A stretch of 64,000 bases of DNA from positions 54,397,374-54,461,373 of the forward strand of contig NC_063450.1 of assembly GCF_020379485.1 (NCBI RefSeq), written 5' to 3'. The notes beneath the pieces were generated by a model. It worked only from the letters and a program-made list of their open reading frames with translations. It was not told the DNA's origin and searched no databases. Shown here in pieces: positions 11,980-22,891 of this stretch. Origin of the DNA: Brassica napus. Lineage: Eukaryota > Streptophyta > Magnoliopsida > Brassicales > Brassicaceae. Each line of letters opens with the position of its first letter. Within the stretch, counting starts at the first letter, position 1. The position numbers and the translations under genes are program-made.

Positions 11980-14720
11980 TCAAGCTGCAACTGCGTCGAT
12001 GGGAGCTTCCGCTACTAATGATGGAACATTTTCATTGGTCATCATGTTACCACATCCTCCACCGCACCCACCGCATCCAGTGGAACCGCCAGTGCAGGAG
12101 CCGCCACCTGTGGTAACATTTTCATTGGTCATCATATTACCACATCTTCCACCGCCTCCTCCGCACCCACTGCCACTGCCACATCCTCCACATCCACCAC
12201 AACCACCACAATGACCACCTTCTTCTTCCACCATGTTCCCACTGTTAAGCTCCTTGGACAAGCACCTAGCACCGCCATTGATCTTCACATGCATCATTGT
12301 TTCTTCTTCTAGCTTCACAGTTATTCCATTACCTTTCACTATGTCTTGATCAGCTCCACAAAAGCTTTCCTTCTTAAGAAGATCATTGAGTATGAAAGCA
12401 GATACTAATCCAGGCAAAACCAACCATTTCTCATTAGCCTGCATGCATATCCAAACAAACCCTAAGTCATAATAATAAGTAAACGAAATGCGTTTTGAGT
12501 TTCAAAGTTGCTAAATAAACGTTACCTCAAAAGAACCAAACTTCAAGTCTAGCAACCCCACAGCTTTACCATAAGGATGCTGCTTTGAGAATTCGACAGC
12601 TGTCAAGAAATCTTGCTCACTTCTTAGCTTTGCCCAATGTTTTGTCTCATACTCCAGCTTCCTTCCATAATAAACTTTCACCATTCTCACACCTAAAATC
12701 TCAAACACAGGACCATCAGGGTTGTTTGTTTGCTTAAGTGACCATTTTGCGTCAAGCAAAGACCAGACACACCCATCATAAGTTGCCAGAACAAGAGTTT
12801 CACCACTCGCTTTCACACCAATCACTTGTCTTGCATTGTTGTGGTTCCTCATATGGAGACTTATCACTTCTGTTTCTGTCTCATCAACAACTCGTGTGGA
12901 ACTAGAGTCATTCAGAGATGGTCTTGCTTGAACCAAGTGGAGAACTGTCGGGCTACGAGTTGGTGGAGTGAAGGAGACAGCAACTCGTAGAGAGATGGCT
13001 TTTCCCCTTTGAACTGGTGTTGTTAACTCCAACCACTTCTCAACAGAGAGTCTAGTAACCGGAGAAAGAAACTCAGAAAGTGACAAAGAAGCAGAACCTA
13101 ATAAGGTTTTAGACTTAGAAGACATTAGTTGGAAACTAAGCTCTCCTGTAGGTTCACACTTGAACATAGCAACTTGCCTTTCACCACAAGCCGTAAGCTT
13201 ACGCTCAGTGTTAAACAGAGAATCAGGTTGTGTTTTGCTGAACACAACAAAGACATTTCCTTGATGAGTGTCTGGTAAGTTTTTGACCCCAACAATCTCC
13301 AAGACAACCTCAGTGACTTGCACCTCTGGAAACTTGATTGCATCCTCTTTCGAAGGTAACTTCTTTCCCAAGAAAATATAAGGAGAAGTTGTGACTGGCT
13401 TTGGGGTGTCACCTCGGTTCATAGCACCGGCTTTCCAATACCTTCGACCAAATGTTTCCTCCCACAGAGAAGTAGTTCCAGAGAAACCAGTGTCAAGCTT
13501 CTTACCTTTGCTACGGTCAGAGTCTGTATCATCATGCTCCAAGACATTACCAATCATCTTGGTCAAGTCCTTGCAGTAAGAGACAGCGTGGAGCTGGTGT
13601 GTGTGCCAGATAAGATCTATGTCGTAAGTCGGAACACAGAAAAGCTTAATGGAATTTTCTCTGTTTCTCTTGATCAAGTAAAGAAACGCTTTGTATCTAG
13701 CCACAGCTTCTTGTAGGAAGACTTCATTGTCTACATGAGCTCTTGATACCTGTAAGAAGAGATGCACAAACTATTAGAGAACCTTGCATTGCAAGAAAAG
13801 CGACCGTGAGCATTTTTTTTTTTTTTTTACCTGGTAGTAAAATGGACATTGCCTCTTGACAGCTGAAACAAGATCATAAGTGGTGGTGCGTTTCTCAAGA
13901 ACTGGCTCTGAGATGGCCTTATCCAAGTCAAGGTCATAAGGCTCCATAGGGTACAATCTCTTCCATAGATTCTCAGTTTGTAAATTGCAGCTTCCATTTA
14001 CGGAAGATAAAACGCCAGAATTGTCAAGGACTCTCCCATAGAGTTCCTCACAATCAGTCTTGTACCTCACCTGAAATGGTTAACAAAAAAAAAGGTTATA
14101 TGTAACAACCTTGCTCCCGGAGAGTATATTTAAATTTTTTGGAACTAGTGTTTTAAACTTGGATAATGTGTAGAAATTTTGATAAGAACATTCTTATTGT
14201 AACACTAGTTAGTCTCAAATTTCATTACTAAAAGTATTTTTTTTTTTTTAGAATTTTGACGTGTTTTCAAAGATTTATAGGTAATGATGTTTTATAGATA
14301 TCAGACCAAGAATTGAGATCATCAATATCAAGAGTTACCGGATTAAGCCTGTGGCAATGCCAAACCCATTCACAGTCAAGAGGAGGGACTAATGGTCCTT
14401 GGCAGGTCGAAGAAGACTCAGTGTAGTTTGCGAGCAAAGGAAGCCAGTAAGCATTGTATCTGAACAAGAACAAAAATCACCACGCTAGTCAAGTTTTGAA
14501 ACAAGAACCATAATTTATTTAGATTCATCATAAGTAGAACCTAGCTGTGTTACCACCTGTAGATGGCTCTTTCAAGTGCAGGGCCGTCGTAGAGCCCCCG
14601 GTTCCGGTCAACAGTTCCGAGGAACTGAAGCTGTTGTTTGGATGCAGAGAAGAGGTCAACGCTTATCTCTATCTTCTGGGCTTCGAGCCACTTCAGTTCT
14701 TGATCCATTTCCTTGTCCAT
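11980..14720 (-). CDS. GRDP2: Glycine-rich domain protein (GRDP/DUF1399), GRDP2-like
   Basis: Five exons on the minus strand: 14720-14557, 14459-14339, 14070-13831, 13749-12526 and 12438-11980. All introns are GT-AG and the frame is continuous, giving 735 residues. The N-terminal half is the DUF1399/GRDP domain, with paired signatures CEWVWHCHRLNPV and DIDLIWHTHQLH. The middle (about residues 270-410) looks like a C2-type beta fold. The C-terminal tail is Gly/Cys-rich and holds two copies of CGNMMTNENV. Arabidopsis GRDP1 and GRDP2 are linked to ABA and osmotic responses, growth and auxin-related development. The tail is shorter than I recall for the Arabidopsis proteins. GRDP1 and GRDP2 are hard to separate by eye; GRDP2 is chosen because the left neighbours match the At4g379 region. 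Confidence 0.88.
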
Positions 14721-14792
14721 ATCTTTCAAACTCTCACCTGCAGAAGAAGCTAACTCGAGTCGAGTTTGACAAGAGAAGTCTTCAAAAGCCGT

Positions 14793-14800
14793 TATTTATA
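14793..14800 (-). promoter_or_regulatory. Probable TATA box of the GRDP2-like gene
   Basis: TATAAATA on the minus strand, 73 bp before the ATG at 14720. Confidence 0.45.
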
Positions 14801-15532
14801 GCGGTTTCTTGTTAACCAAGTCACTGTCCGTTTTATAATTTTGGTTTTTTTTTAATAATCTTACGAATATTATTAGCAGATTTCTTCTGTAATTAATTTT
14901 CAACATTTAATACATTATTTTATATCAAAGTAGCTTGCAGCGTTTATTTTATTTTATTTTTGTAAACATTTCCATGTTTGTTTTAAGAAGTTATTTTAAC
15001 TTTAGGCATTGATTCATTCTACACAGAAGTTACGATTAAAATTTTACTTAGGTTTTACATTTATCAATTTAAACAAATTAGTGATTATCAAAATTAATAA
15101 AAAGAATTCTCAAAGGTGGAAATAACGTGACATGATCGCATCAATTGACCTTGGAGGAACAAAAAGCATGTTCATAGTTTTGCTGGACAATGTGGCCTTT
15201 TTTCAGTTTAAGAGTTCCACAAGTAATTCAATTAAAAAACACACTGCCTACAACATGACCAAGACTTCTTCTTTTTTTTTTAACTTATCTTTTGCATTTT
15301 AAGAAACTTTGATTCTAGTGGAAAATAACTCAGAAATCCACACAAGTAATTCAATTATATAATCTATCTTCAATTCTTCCTCATCCAGTAACATATATAG
15401 TCCTTCAATTTATATCGTAGTTTAGGAAAAGAGTAGCTGACCACCTCCTCCAATAACTGATCATTGATGCAGGCTATATATATATATATTTGTGTATCAT
15501 AAAATAGAGTACATGTATCATCATCATCTAAG
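14801..15532. other. Intergenic region
   Basis: AT-rich, with no coding pattern on either strand. Confidence 0.45.
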
Positions 15533-15961
15533 TTAGTTCTCAAACCCAATTGTTGGAAACTGCATAGCGAATTCTTCTACTTCATGACGCAGCTTGGCAA
15601 TCTCTGATTGAATGGTTGAAGAAGATTCCATTGCTAACACAAAATCTTTCATCTTGGTTCCTGCTTTTTTAAAACACAACAAACGAGTTCTAGCATTTGT
15701 TTATATGAAAACCATAGAATCATTTGATCAGACAAATGAATCAACCCTGAGCTTCAGATTTGACTTTGAGAGCCAACTTCACAGCTTTGGCAAAGTCTTC
15801 CTCAACAAAACATCTGGAAGTGAGAGCAGGAGTACCTAATGGCAGAGAAATTTCAGGGAAAGGTTCCAAAATAAAAGCATAAGTAATTATTCTTTACCCA
15901 TTCTGATTAACCATGGCAGAAACATCTCCAGGAACAGTGTTTTTGTTGGATGCAATGTGAA
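15533..15961 (-). pseudogene. Serine hydroxymethyltransferase (SHM1-like), C-terminal remnant
   Basis: Three conserved pieces lie in order on the minus strand. The first is HIASNKNTVPGDVSAM (15961-15910). The second is [20 protein letters not shown] followed by KSEAQG, with a short internal loss. The third is a last exon carrying [33 protein letters not shown] and TIGFEN plus stop (15533). Splice sites around the last intron are kept. The set matches the C-terminus of mitochondrial SHMT, the enzyme interconverting serine and glycine in photorespiration. Everything N-terminal is missing, with the break at ~15,961 exactly where DnaJ sequence begins. SHM1 is At4g37930 in Arabidopsis, close to GRDP2. 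Confidence 0.75.
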
Positions 15962-15973
15962 CAGTGTTTTTTT

Positions 15974-16303
15974 GTCGTGCTCGCTCGGCTGTGTCCCCGC
16001 CGGTACTCTCAAACCCACCGTCCCATTAACTGGCTGGGCAAGCACCACAAGTTTTTGAAACCTCTCCTGTTCCGTTACAAGGAGATATATGAGCAAGTCA
16101 TGACTTGTCCGAGTGGCGTCTTAGTTGATGCTACAACCTGTCTTTGACCACCGCATGTTTTGCTTTTGCTCCTGAACCATTGCAAGGTCACGCAGATCTC
16201 TAAACGAGATATCTCCATGACTCTATCTCTTTCTCGATACCGAACACCGCTTCTTTGAAATCCAAGATTAGTGAGTAGTACTCGTCTTGACCGTCGATGG
16301 CTT
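15974..16303 (-). pseudogene. Chloroplast-type DnaJ (A6/A7-like) remnant
   Basis: Degraded minus-strand pieces are recognisable: DGQDEYYSLILDFKEAVFG then EKEIE (about 16303-16240), CNGSGAKA, TKTPLGQVMTC, and VNGTVGLRVPAGTQPSE (about 16030-15975). They keep the order of the central substrate-binding and Cys-rich region of DnaJ A6/A7 proteins, with internal deletions, stops and frameshifts. The J domain and the C-terminus are absent. In Arabidopsis the A6 gene (At4g39960) lies beside the alpha/beta hydrolase that is the next intact gene here, so this is the decayed syntenic copy. Confidence 0.7.
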
Positions 16304-16424
16304 ATTTCGCGGGTTTATTTCGGACGGCTCTTGGTTTATAAATTACCCTATCGGGTTAAAAAGCTAAGTAACAAAACAAAACAAAAATGAAAGCTTTCAA
16401 AACATAAGAAGATTATTATGCAAT

Positions 16425-16577
16425 CTAAGAATCCAGCTCTACAAAGCAAATCAACCAAGCATCCATATATAATGCTCTGGCTTTGGGGAATGATTATGTG
16501 TATTCTCCGGTTTTCATCAGATGGAAAATAACTTCTCCCTTCTCTACTAAACCCGTGTGGCAGCAACAAGCGTTTAA
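16425..16577 (-). pseudogene. Pentatricopeptide repeat gene fragment
   Basis: The minus strand gives LNACCCHTGLVEKGRSYF and, after damage, YGCLVDLLCRAGFL. This is the familiar C-terminal PPR/E-motif phrase of organelle RNA-editing factors. Only about 50 residues remain, with a small frame disturbance between the two blocks. Confidence 0.5.
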
Positions 16578-17094
16578 AACCATTTGATTCCAGCGCTTAC
16601 AACATACTCATCATCTTCCGTAATCCACAGCGCCTATAAGATTAATAACTAAGCTAAAATATTTACAGTGGGGGCATATGTGTTTGCACACCCTTAAGCA
16701 TTGTCCCCTAGCACCTGGATTGCAGGGGAATTGTACAGTTATACATTTAATCAAAGGCCTCTCGCTCCAACAGTTTCTGGTCATTTAACAAAATAATAGT
16801 GGTTGGTAAGAAAATAATAATGAATTGAGTTTGAAATATTGAAGCCTTTACAAATAATACATTTTAAGAAAATCACTAAATGTTTAGCTTACTGGATTGT
16901 TTGTCAAGATATTACATTCATTATTTTATAATTCAATCCACGAAAAAAGACAATTGTGATCTACGTAAGTAAGAATAGATAGGGTGATATATATATAGTT
17001 AATACTTAATAGACATAAACATTAATTCATAGTGTTTATCTCACCTGAATTGAATTTTACATTTAACTTACAAATATGTGTTTTACCCCAAAAA

Positions 17095-17855
17095 TAAGGG
17101 TGTTCAATCTGATAAAACCGAACCAATTAAAACTAAACCGAATTGAAATAGAGAAAGTGGCTTGGGTTTGGTAATAAAATATACCAAATGAATTTTATTT
17201 TTAAGAAACCAGATATATGGATATGGATTGGTATATAAACCGATCCATTACAATATAGAAATATAATTATATGTTAATTATGTAAGATCACTAAGAATTT
17301 ATACATGTGTTACAAAAAAATTAAGAATATATACATAATTTATTTTATTGATATGGTCTTCATAGTTAAAATGTTTATTTTAGTAATTTAATATTTTGGT
17401 TTAAGTTAAAAAGCTATGATTCATTTTTATTAAATTAAATAAAAACATAAATTTTACCTTTTTGTTAACAAATATGTGTGCTAATATTTAGTTATTTATA
17501 ATATTATGGATTACTAATTGTTATTATTTTTATTCTATTAAAACTATTATAATTATTAACTTAATATGTTTACTAATTATTTTAAATAGTAAAAGATAAA
17601 GGGGAAATAGGCAATTTTAATACCAAAAATTTTCATGTTATATTAAAGCCGATTTCTAATCATATAAACAAAATTCATAAAATATTTTAAAAGATAAATA
17701 AATTTATGGTTTTTTGATATAAAATCGAATAAACCAAAAACCGATAGTATATAAACCGAACCAAAGCAAAGTAAATATTGTAGCTATTTTTTATAAACTC
17801 GAAATACCAAAAAATCAGGCCTAAACTGAATTGATATCCGGATTGAACGCCCCTA
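17095..17855. mobile_element. Non-autonomous hAT-type element, 761 bp
   Basis: The ends are TAAGGGTGTTCAATC and, on the complement of the right end, TAGGGGCGTTCAATC (13 of 15 matching). It is flanked by an exact 8-bp duplication CCCAAAAA at 17087-17094 and 17856-17863, the length typical of hAT transposition. The interior is AT-rich, with repeated AAACCGAACCAA-type motifs near both ends and no transposase. Confidence 0.8.
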
Positions 17856-19398
17856 CCCAAAAATAACTTTAAATTGTGTAGATATAATTTGTATTTTTCG
17901 GGTGTTGAATGTTATCTGAAAATTTTATTTTTCTAAAACTAATAATTGATAATTTAATATTTTACTTTTCTTTTGTATTTTTTTTGACAACAAACATGCA
18001 CAGACTCATGTTGACTCTGTAAACTAGATCGGTAATTCTGCATCCATATGAACGACGAAATACAGTTGTTTCCTAGTACTGCATGTTAAGTTATCCGTCC
18101 ATAAACCAACAACAGTACGTGAAACTTGGAAGTGCATATTGTAATTAAGAGAAGAAACGTGGACCAATCACATCGCATGGAGATAATTACCTGTTGGTAT
18201 TAACATGGAGATCATCACAAAAGTGATGAACAATTGTACAATTTGGCCATTCTTTGTCTTTTATTCTTTATTATCTCTTTGGTTCTTTAAAATTGATGAG
18301 ATTTAGTTGTCTTTAATCATCTGACTGTATGTTATATATAAAGAGGTTTCATTTTTATTTTTAGGAATGATTTATGAACAAGAGTGGTCCGTAATAAGTG
18401 CCTATAGAATAGTTACAAACAAAAAATGATGCAAATCTTATGATCTTAGAATGTTTAATTTTCATAAAATTAAAAATTAGTTTTAAATAACTACTAGATT
18501 TTGATGAGAGTTTTGAAACTGAAACTTTTTGGGTGGAGAAAATTATTATTTAATGGAATTATAAAGTTGTAACTCATTTAAATATTTTTAGGTTATTTGC
18601 AAAACTCATGTTTAAATTCATATTAATTGATTATTTAGTTGTTTTTTATTAAATATTTTAAGTTTTTGGTCTTTAAAGAAAATTGTGACTGCACCATGCA
18701 TACTATTATTATTTTACTTTAAATCATAAAAATTAGATGAAGTTAAATAGTTTTTTGACAAATCTGTTGATTTTAAAATCAAACAGATAGATTTCCAGAA
18801 TCAATAATATATATTTGCAATTGAAGTTCTAGTTATGCCTCTTCAAGCATATACTCCAACAGAAAATTAATAGCACCAGTAAGTAATACAACATCTAATT
18901 CATCATCTTTATGCTACGTATATTTCTCTTTTTCTTTTCAAGTTTTTTTTGTTATTGAGGAAATTCTGGATTTATGTTTGTGAATGTATAAACTTGACAA
19001 AAGGTCCCTTAACAAAAATAAATTGTCAAAAGGAGTTTAAGAACCTATCAAAACAATCGTGAACACATTGCTAAGTTTGACAACATACAATTTTTTTTGT
19101 TTCATTTGATGATAGTGTTTCTTCTTGATATGTTATTGCTTCTATTATTTGAATCACAGTAATTCACTATGTTTGTATGAAAGACATGTTTCGTGCCAAC
19201 TCATTTGATAGTGGAGACTTCAATAACAAAACTCGACCACTTTCTCTTTTGTCACAGCCACCGTTTTACTTGCCGGAATCTCAACAAAATAATAACCGGC
19301 ATTTATTAGAGCACAAAAATATAAAAATTAATTATAAATAATATAAATCCAATCAAAATAACATGGTTTTACTCAATATTTGCTCCTTTGTATTTTAC

Positions 19399-19933
19399 TC
19401 TTAGTAGGATTTATTGGTTGTTGTATTTTAATGGATTTGAAAATCCGAACTAAATCTAATGTTATTGGTTCTATGATTTTAAAATTTGTATTAAAATCAT
19501 GTGTTATTAGTTTAATGATTCATAAATTCTACATTAAATCAAGTGTTATTCAATCGTACGGATTTACTAATATATTTGATTTTATAATGGATTTGAATGG
19601 ATTTGTTTAGATTTTTTAGTTAAAAATACAAAGACTCAAATCTGAGGGAAAACCTCCGGATTTGCATATTTTTACTTGAATTTATAAATACTATATGGAT
19701 TTCTAAATCAGTCAAAATATATAAACCAATAACACCTCCTAAACTTATTTATAAATCCACTCAAATCCACATCTAAATCAAATCCTTAAACAAATTTGTG
19801 TTATTGAATAACACATGATTCTACAATGTTTTTAAATCATAGAACCAATAACAATAGATTTGAAATTATATTTTAAAATAACAGAACCAATAACCTTAGA
19901 TTTGACTTACATTTTCAACTAGTGCTACTAAAG
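19399..19933. mobile_element. Foldback (long inverted-repeat) element
   Basis: The left arm CTCTTAGTAGG ... GGATTTATTGG ... TGTTATTGGTTCTATGATTT is matched in inverse order by AAATCATAGAACCAATAACA ... CTAGTGCTACTAAAG on the right. The short motif GTTATTGGTTCT recurs several times in each arm. There is no coding capacity, and the target duplication was not resolved. Confidence 0.6.
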
Positions 19934-20263
19934 AAAAGAGGAGAGGTGGGTTACCTGTTTAATTAATCAAGTATCAACTAAATCGGTTTTAATTACGAGG
20001 TCAAACTCAAATTAAAGGAAACATAACAATCTTCAAATAAATTAAGATTTTAAATAGAAAAATACAATTAGACAAGCTTCAGGTGGCTTCTTCTAAGCTT
20101 AGAAACCCTGAAGCCTTGTAAAAAGACTATAGGACGATCTTTTTACTTTCTTGATATAAAAGTATTCTTAGTTCCGACAAGAAGCAATGTCTTAACAGTA
20201 ACAGAGATAATAAAACACTTCGGTGACATGATTAAGGGAGAAGATGAGTGGCCTTCAATAACG

Positions 20264-21565
20264 TCACTTGTTGATCTTGACAGGAGATATCAAGCTTGTT
20301 AACATGAGTCTCTTAGCATTGTCATTAGGACGAATCATTGCGTCTGTGCAAAGAAAAGACTTCAAGTGTTTGTACATCTCCTTTGGTCTCTCTTCATTAA
20401 TCGCATGTCCTGTTTTCTTTAGTAACACTAGTTGTGCTTTGTTTTCCCCCAAATGTCTGAAACCAAGAACAAGGAAGCAATTAATCATATAATTGTGTAA
20501 ATGATGGTTTGGTGAATGAGATAGGCTAACCTCTTCAATCTGTGTGCTAATTCCACTGGGAATACTTGATCTTCCTCTCCCCATATCATCAATATAGGCT
20601 ATAAATTAGAACATTCAGTGATTATAGAGACAAATTAGACCAAGATTTGAAGATGCATTGATAGATGAGAGACCTGTGCTATCTTGGGAAGATCAGCGAA
20701 TCTTCTACCTTTATGTAGAGCTTCCACAAGTTCTTTTCTTTCTAGAAGATAATCTCTACACATCACCTTTCAACAAAGAAAGCAACCTTTTACCATAAAA
20801 CATTTCCCTGGTAATCTCAAGGACCCATGAAAATGAGACTACAATTTTATTTCACACAGGGATCTATAATTAACAACTAAACAGTGGATAATTACCATTT
20901 CAAAGTATCCAAAATGTAAGTGAACATTTATGGAAACTTACATGAATGTAGTCCATGGCAAAGCAAGAAGGGATCCAAACCGGAGGTTTGTAGAAAGATA
21001 ACTGGAGAAGTCGCCGGAGCATCGACGGAGACTGAGGGAACAACACGTTTGCCGCCTCCTCCGCGCTCTTCACTTTAAACATCCCATCCTCCACGTCTTT
21101 CTCCTCCAGAGCAACCCCGGCGCATATTAGCACCACCCGATCTATCCTCTCCTTAAACTGCGCCGCCATTGAGTAGGCCACGAACCCTCCGTAGCTGAGG
21201 CCAGCAACCGTCATGGTCCCAACGCCGTGAGCGTCCATCACCCTCATGACGCAGCTCGCCTGGAACGACTCAGACCGGTCGGGGCGAGTCGTGTGCGAGT
21301 CGCCGAAGAAGATGAGGTCCGGCACGTAGACGTTAAACCGGGGGATAAACCGATCGATGAACCGGTCCCACTGCCACATGGCGTTGGCTCCGATCCCGTG
21401 GAGGAGGAGGAGCGTGGGCTTGGCGTCGACGTGAGTCTGCGGGACCCAGCAGTGGACAACGGTGCCGTCGCCGAGATCGGAGGTTGATGATCGGAGACCG
21501 GCGCGAGAGAAGCTGTACTGGTAACATTTGTTACGGTAAGAAACGTAGCTGAAGCAACTAGCCAT
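20264..21565 (-). CDS. Alpha/beta hydrolase superfamily protein
   Basis: Four exons: 21565-20942, 20766-20674, 20598-20531 and 20456-20264, continuous in frame, 325 residues. An upstream in-frame Met exists, but MASCFSYVSYRNK at 21565 fits the usual family length. The oxyanion region is LLLLHGIGANAMWQWDRF. The nucleophile elbow is GLSYGG (Ser near residue 118). The acid Asp is likely in EEDQVFPVE and the His in TGHAINEERP. Plant homologues are uncharacterised esterase/lipase-like enzymes and the substrate is unknown. It matches the gene next to CYP79B2 in Arabidopsis (At4g39955), consistent with conserved order here. Confidence 0.87.
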
Positions 21566-22891
21566 TGATTCTCTTCTCTCTTGTCTTGTGAGTTGTGAGA
21601 GTTGTAGAGAGAAAGAGACAGAATCTAAACATGGAAGTACAAAAAAAGAAAGGAAGTGATTAAACAATTATTTTTAAGAAACCAGTTTTAAATTGATAGT
21701 AATTGCGTGACATGTTATGATTCGCTTACCTTTCAGAAGCAAACAAAAAAAAGGTTATGTGATTGAGGTTTTTTTTTTTTGCTTGTACAGTAAATGCGAC
21801 TCTAGAAAAAAAATGTGTGGTTTCTTTTTCTTATTCTTACACCGTGATTAACCTCAGTTTCTTAACTAAAGTTTTTAGTTTTGGTTAATAGATGGTTCTT
21901 AATTTTGTTTAGACGGTTCTTAGTTTAATAAAAAATATAAGAACCGTTTCTTAATAGATAAATGTAAAAAAAAAATGTCAAATCATGAGTTAATAAAAAC
22001 CAACGTTAATCGTGCCATTATTACGGGATTGAATTTTCAGAGCAATCAGTAGTGTATGAGAGAGTAGCCAAAAGAAAGTGGTCGTGGTCGACTAGTAGTT
22101 TTTAATATGTTGGTTACAAGTAGGTGTGTGGCCTGCAGATATTTTTGAAATTTAGCGGTTTAAGTCCAGGAAACCACTTGGCATGAAATGGAAGTAATAT
22201 ATTTTGTTTTGTATGGCAAATTTTTTTTAACAATGTTTATAACAAAACTATGTATTGTTCTGAAGAAAATACTAATGAATTATGTATTGTCCTACTAAAT
22301 ATTTAATCGGCATTGTTTTCAGCACTTCCTCCTGTGATAATAAGAGCGTTGTGTGATTTACGCAGAGATTCTAAGGTTCAATCTCTGATAACAGAAAATC
22401 ACTCTAAAATGACAATCAGCGAAGCTTAAAAGTCTTAAACTTAAAGAACAAGAGACGGGCTCGTTTCAACATTAGCATTGCGTTATTCCAATGGGCCTAG
22501 AATAATGGGAAATTTCTGAAATATATAACTTCGCTTATTCCTCCCTATTTTTATTTAAATAAAAAAGCACTGTATTGGAATTATATTTTACTTTCAGAGA
22601 GAACACCAATTGTTTTTTTTAACACCAATGTTTTTAAAATTTATCAAATAGTACATGTTATATTTTAAATAGATGTAAATTATTAGATAGTTATTATAGA
22701 AAGAACAAATTTTATTGAAATTAAAAAAAAGGTAAGGAGACACAATTCAAGTATTGTCTCCAAAGGAACCAAAACCAAACAAAAGTTTGTTCACAAATTA
22801 ACCGATTATCTTCTGGTAACCGGAGATATTGACCAAACTTAGTGGTTATATAAGTACATGAAGCTATATAAAAATATATACGCCGTGGTTT
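21566..22891. other. Intergenic region between hydrolase and CYP79B2
   Basis: No gene. A local hairpin-forming stretch is seen at about 21895-21950, with GGTTCTTA and TAAGAACC motifs in opposite orientation, possibly a small MITE. Confidence 0.4.

Larger units (their letters stand above)
16604..20263. other. Intergenic region carrying two non-coding transposons
   Basis: Outside the hAT-type element (17095-17855) and the foldback element (19399-19933) I see no gene, only AT-rich sequence. Confidence 0.45.
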
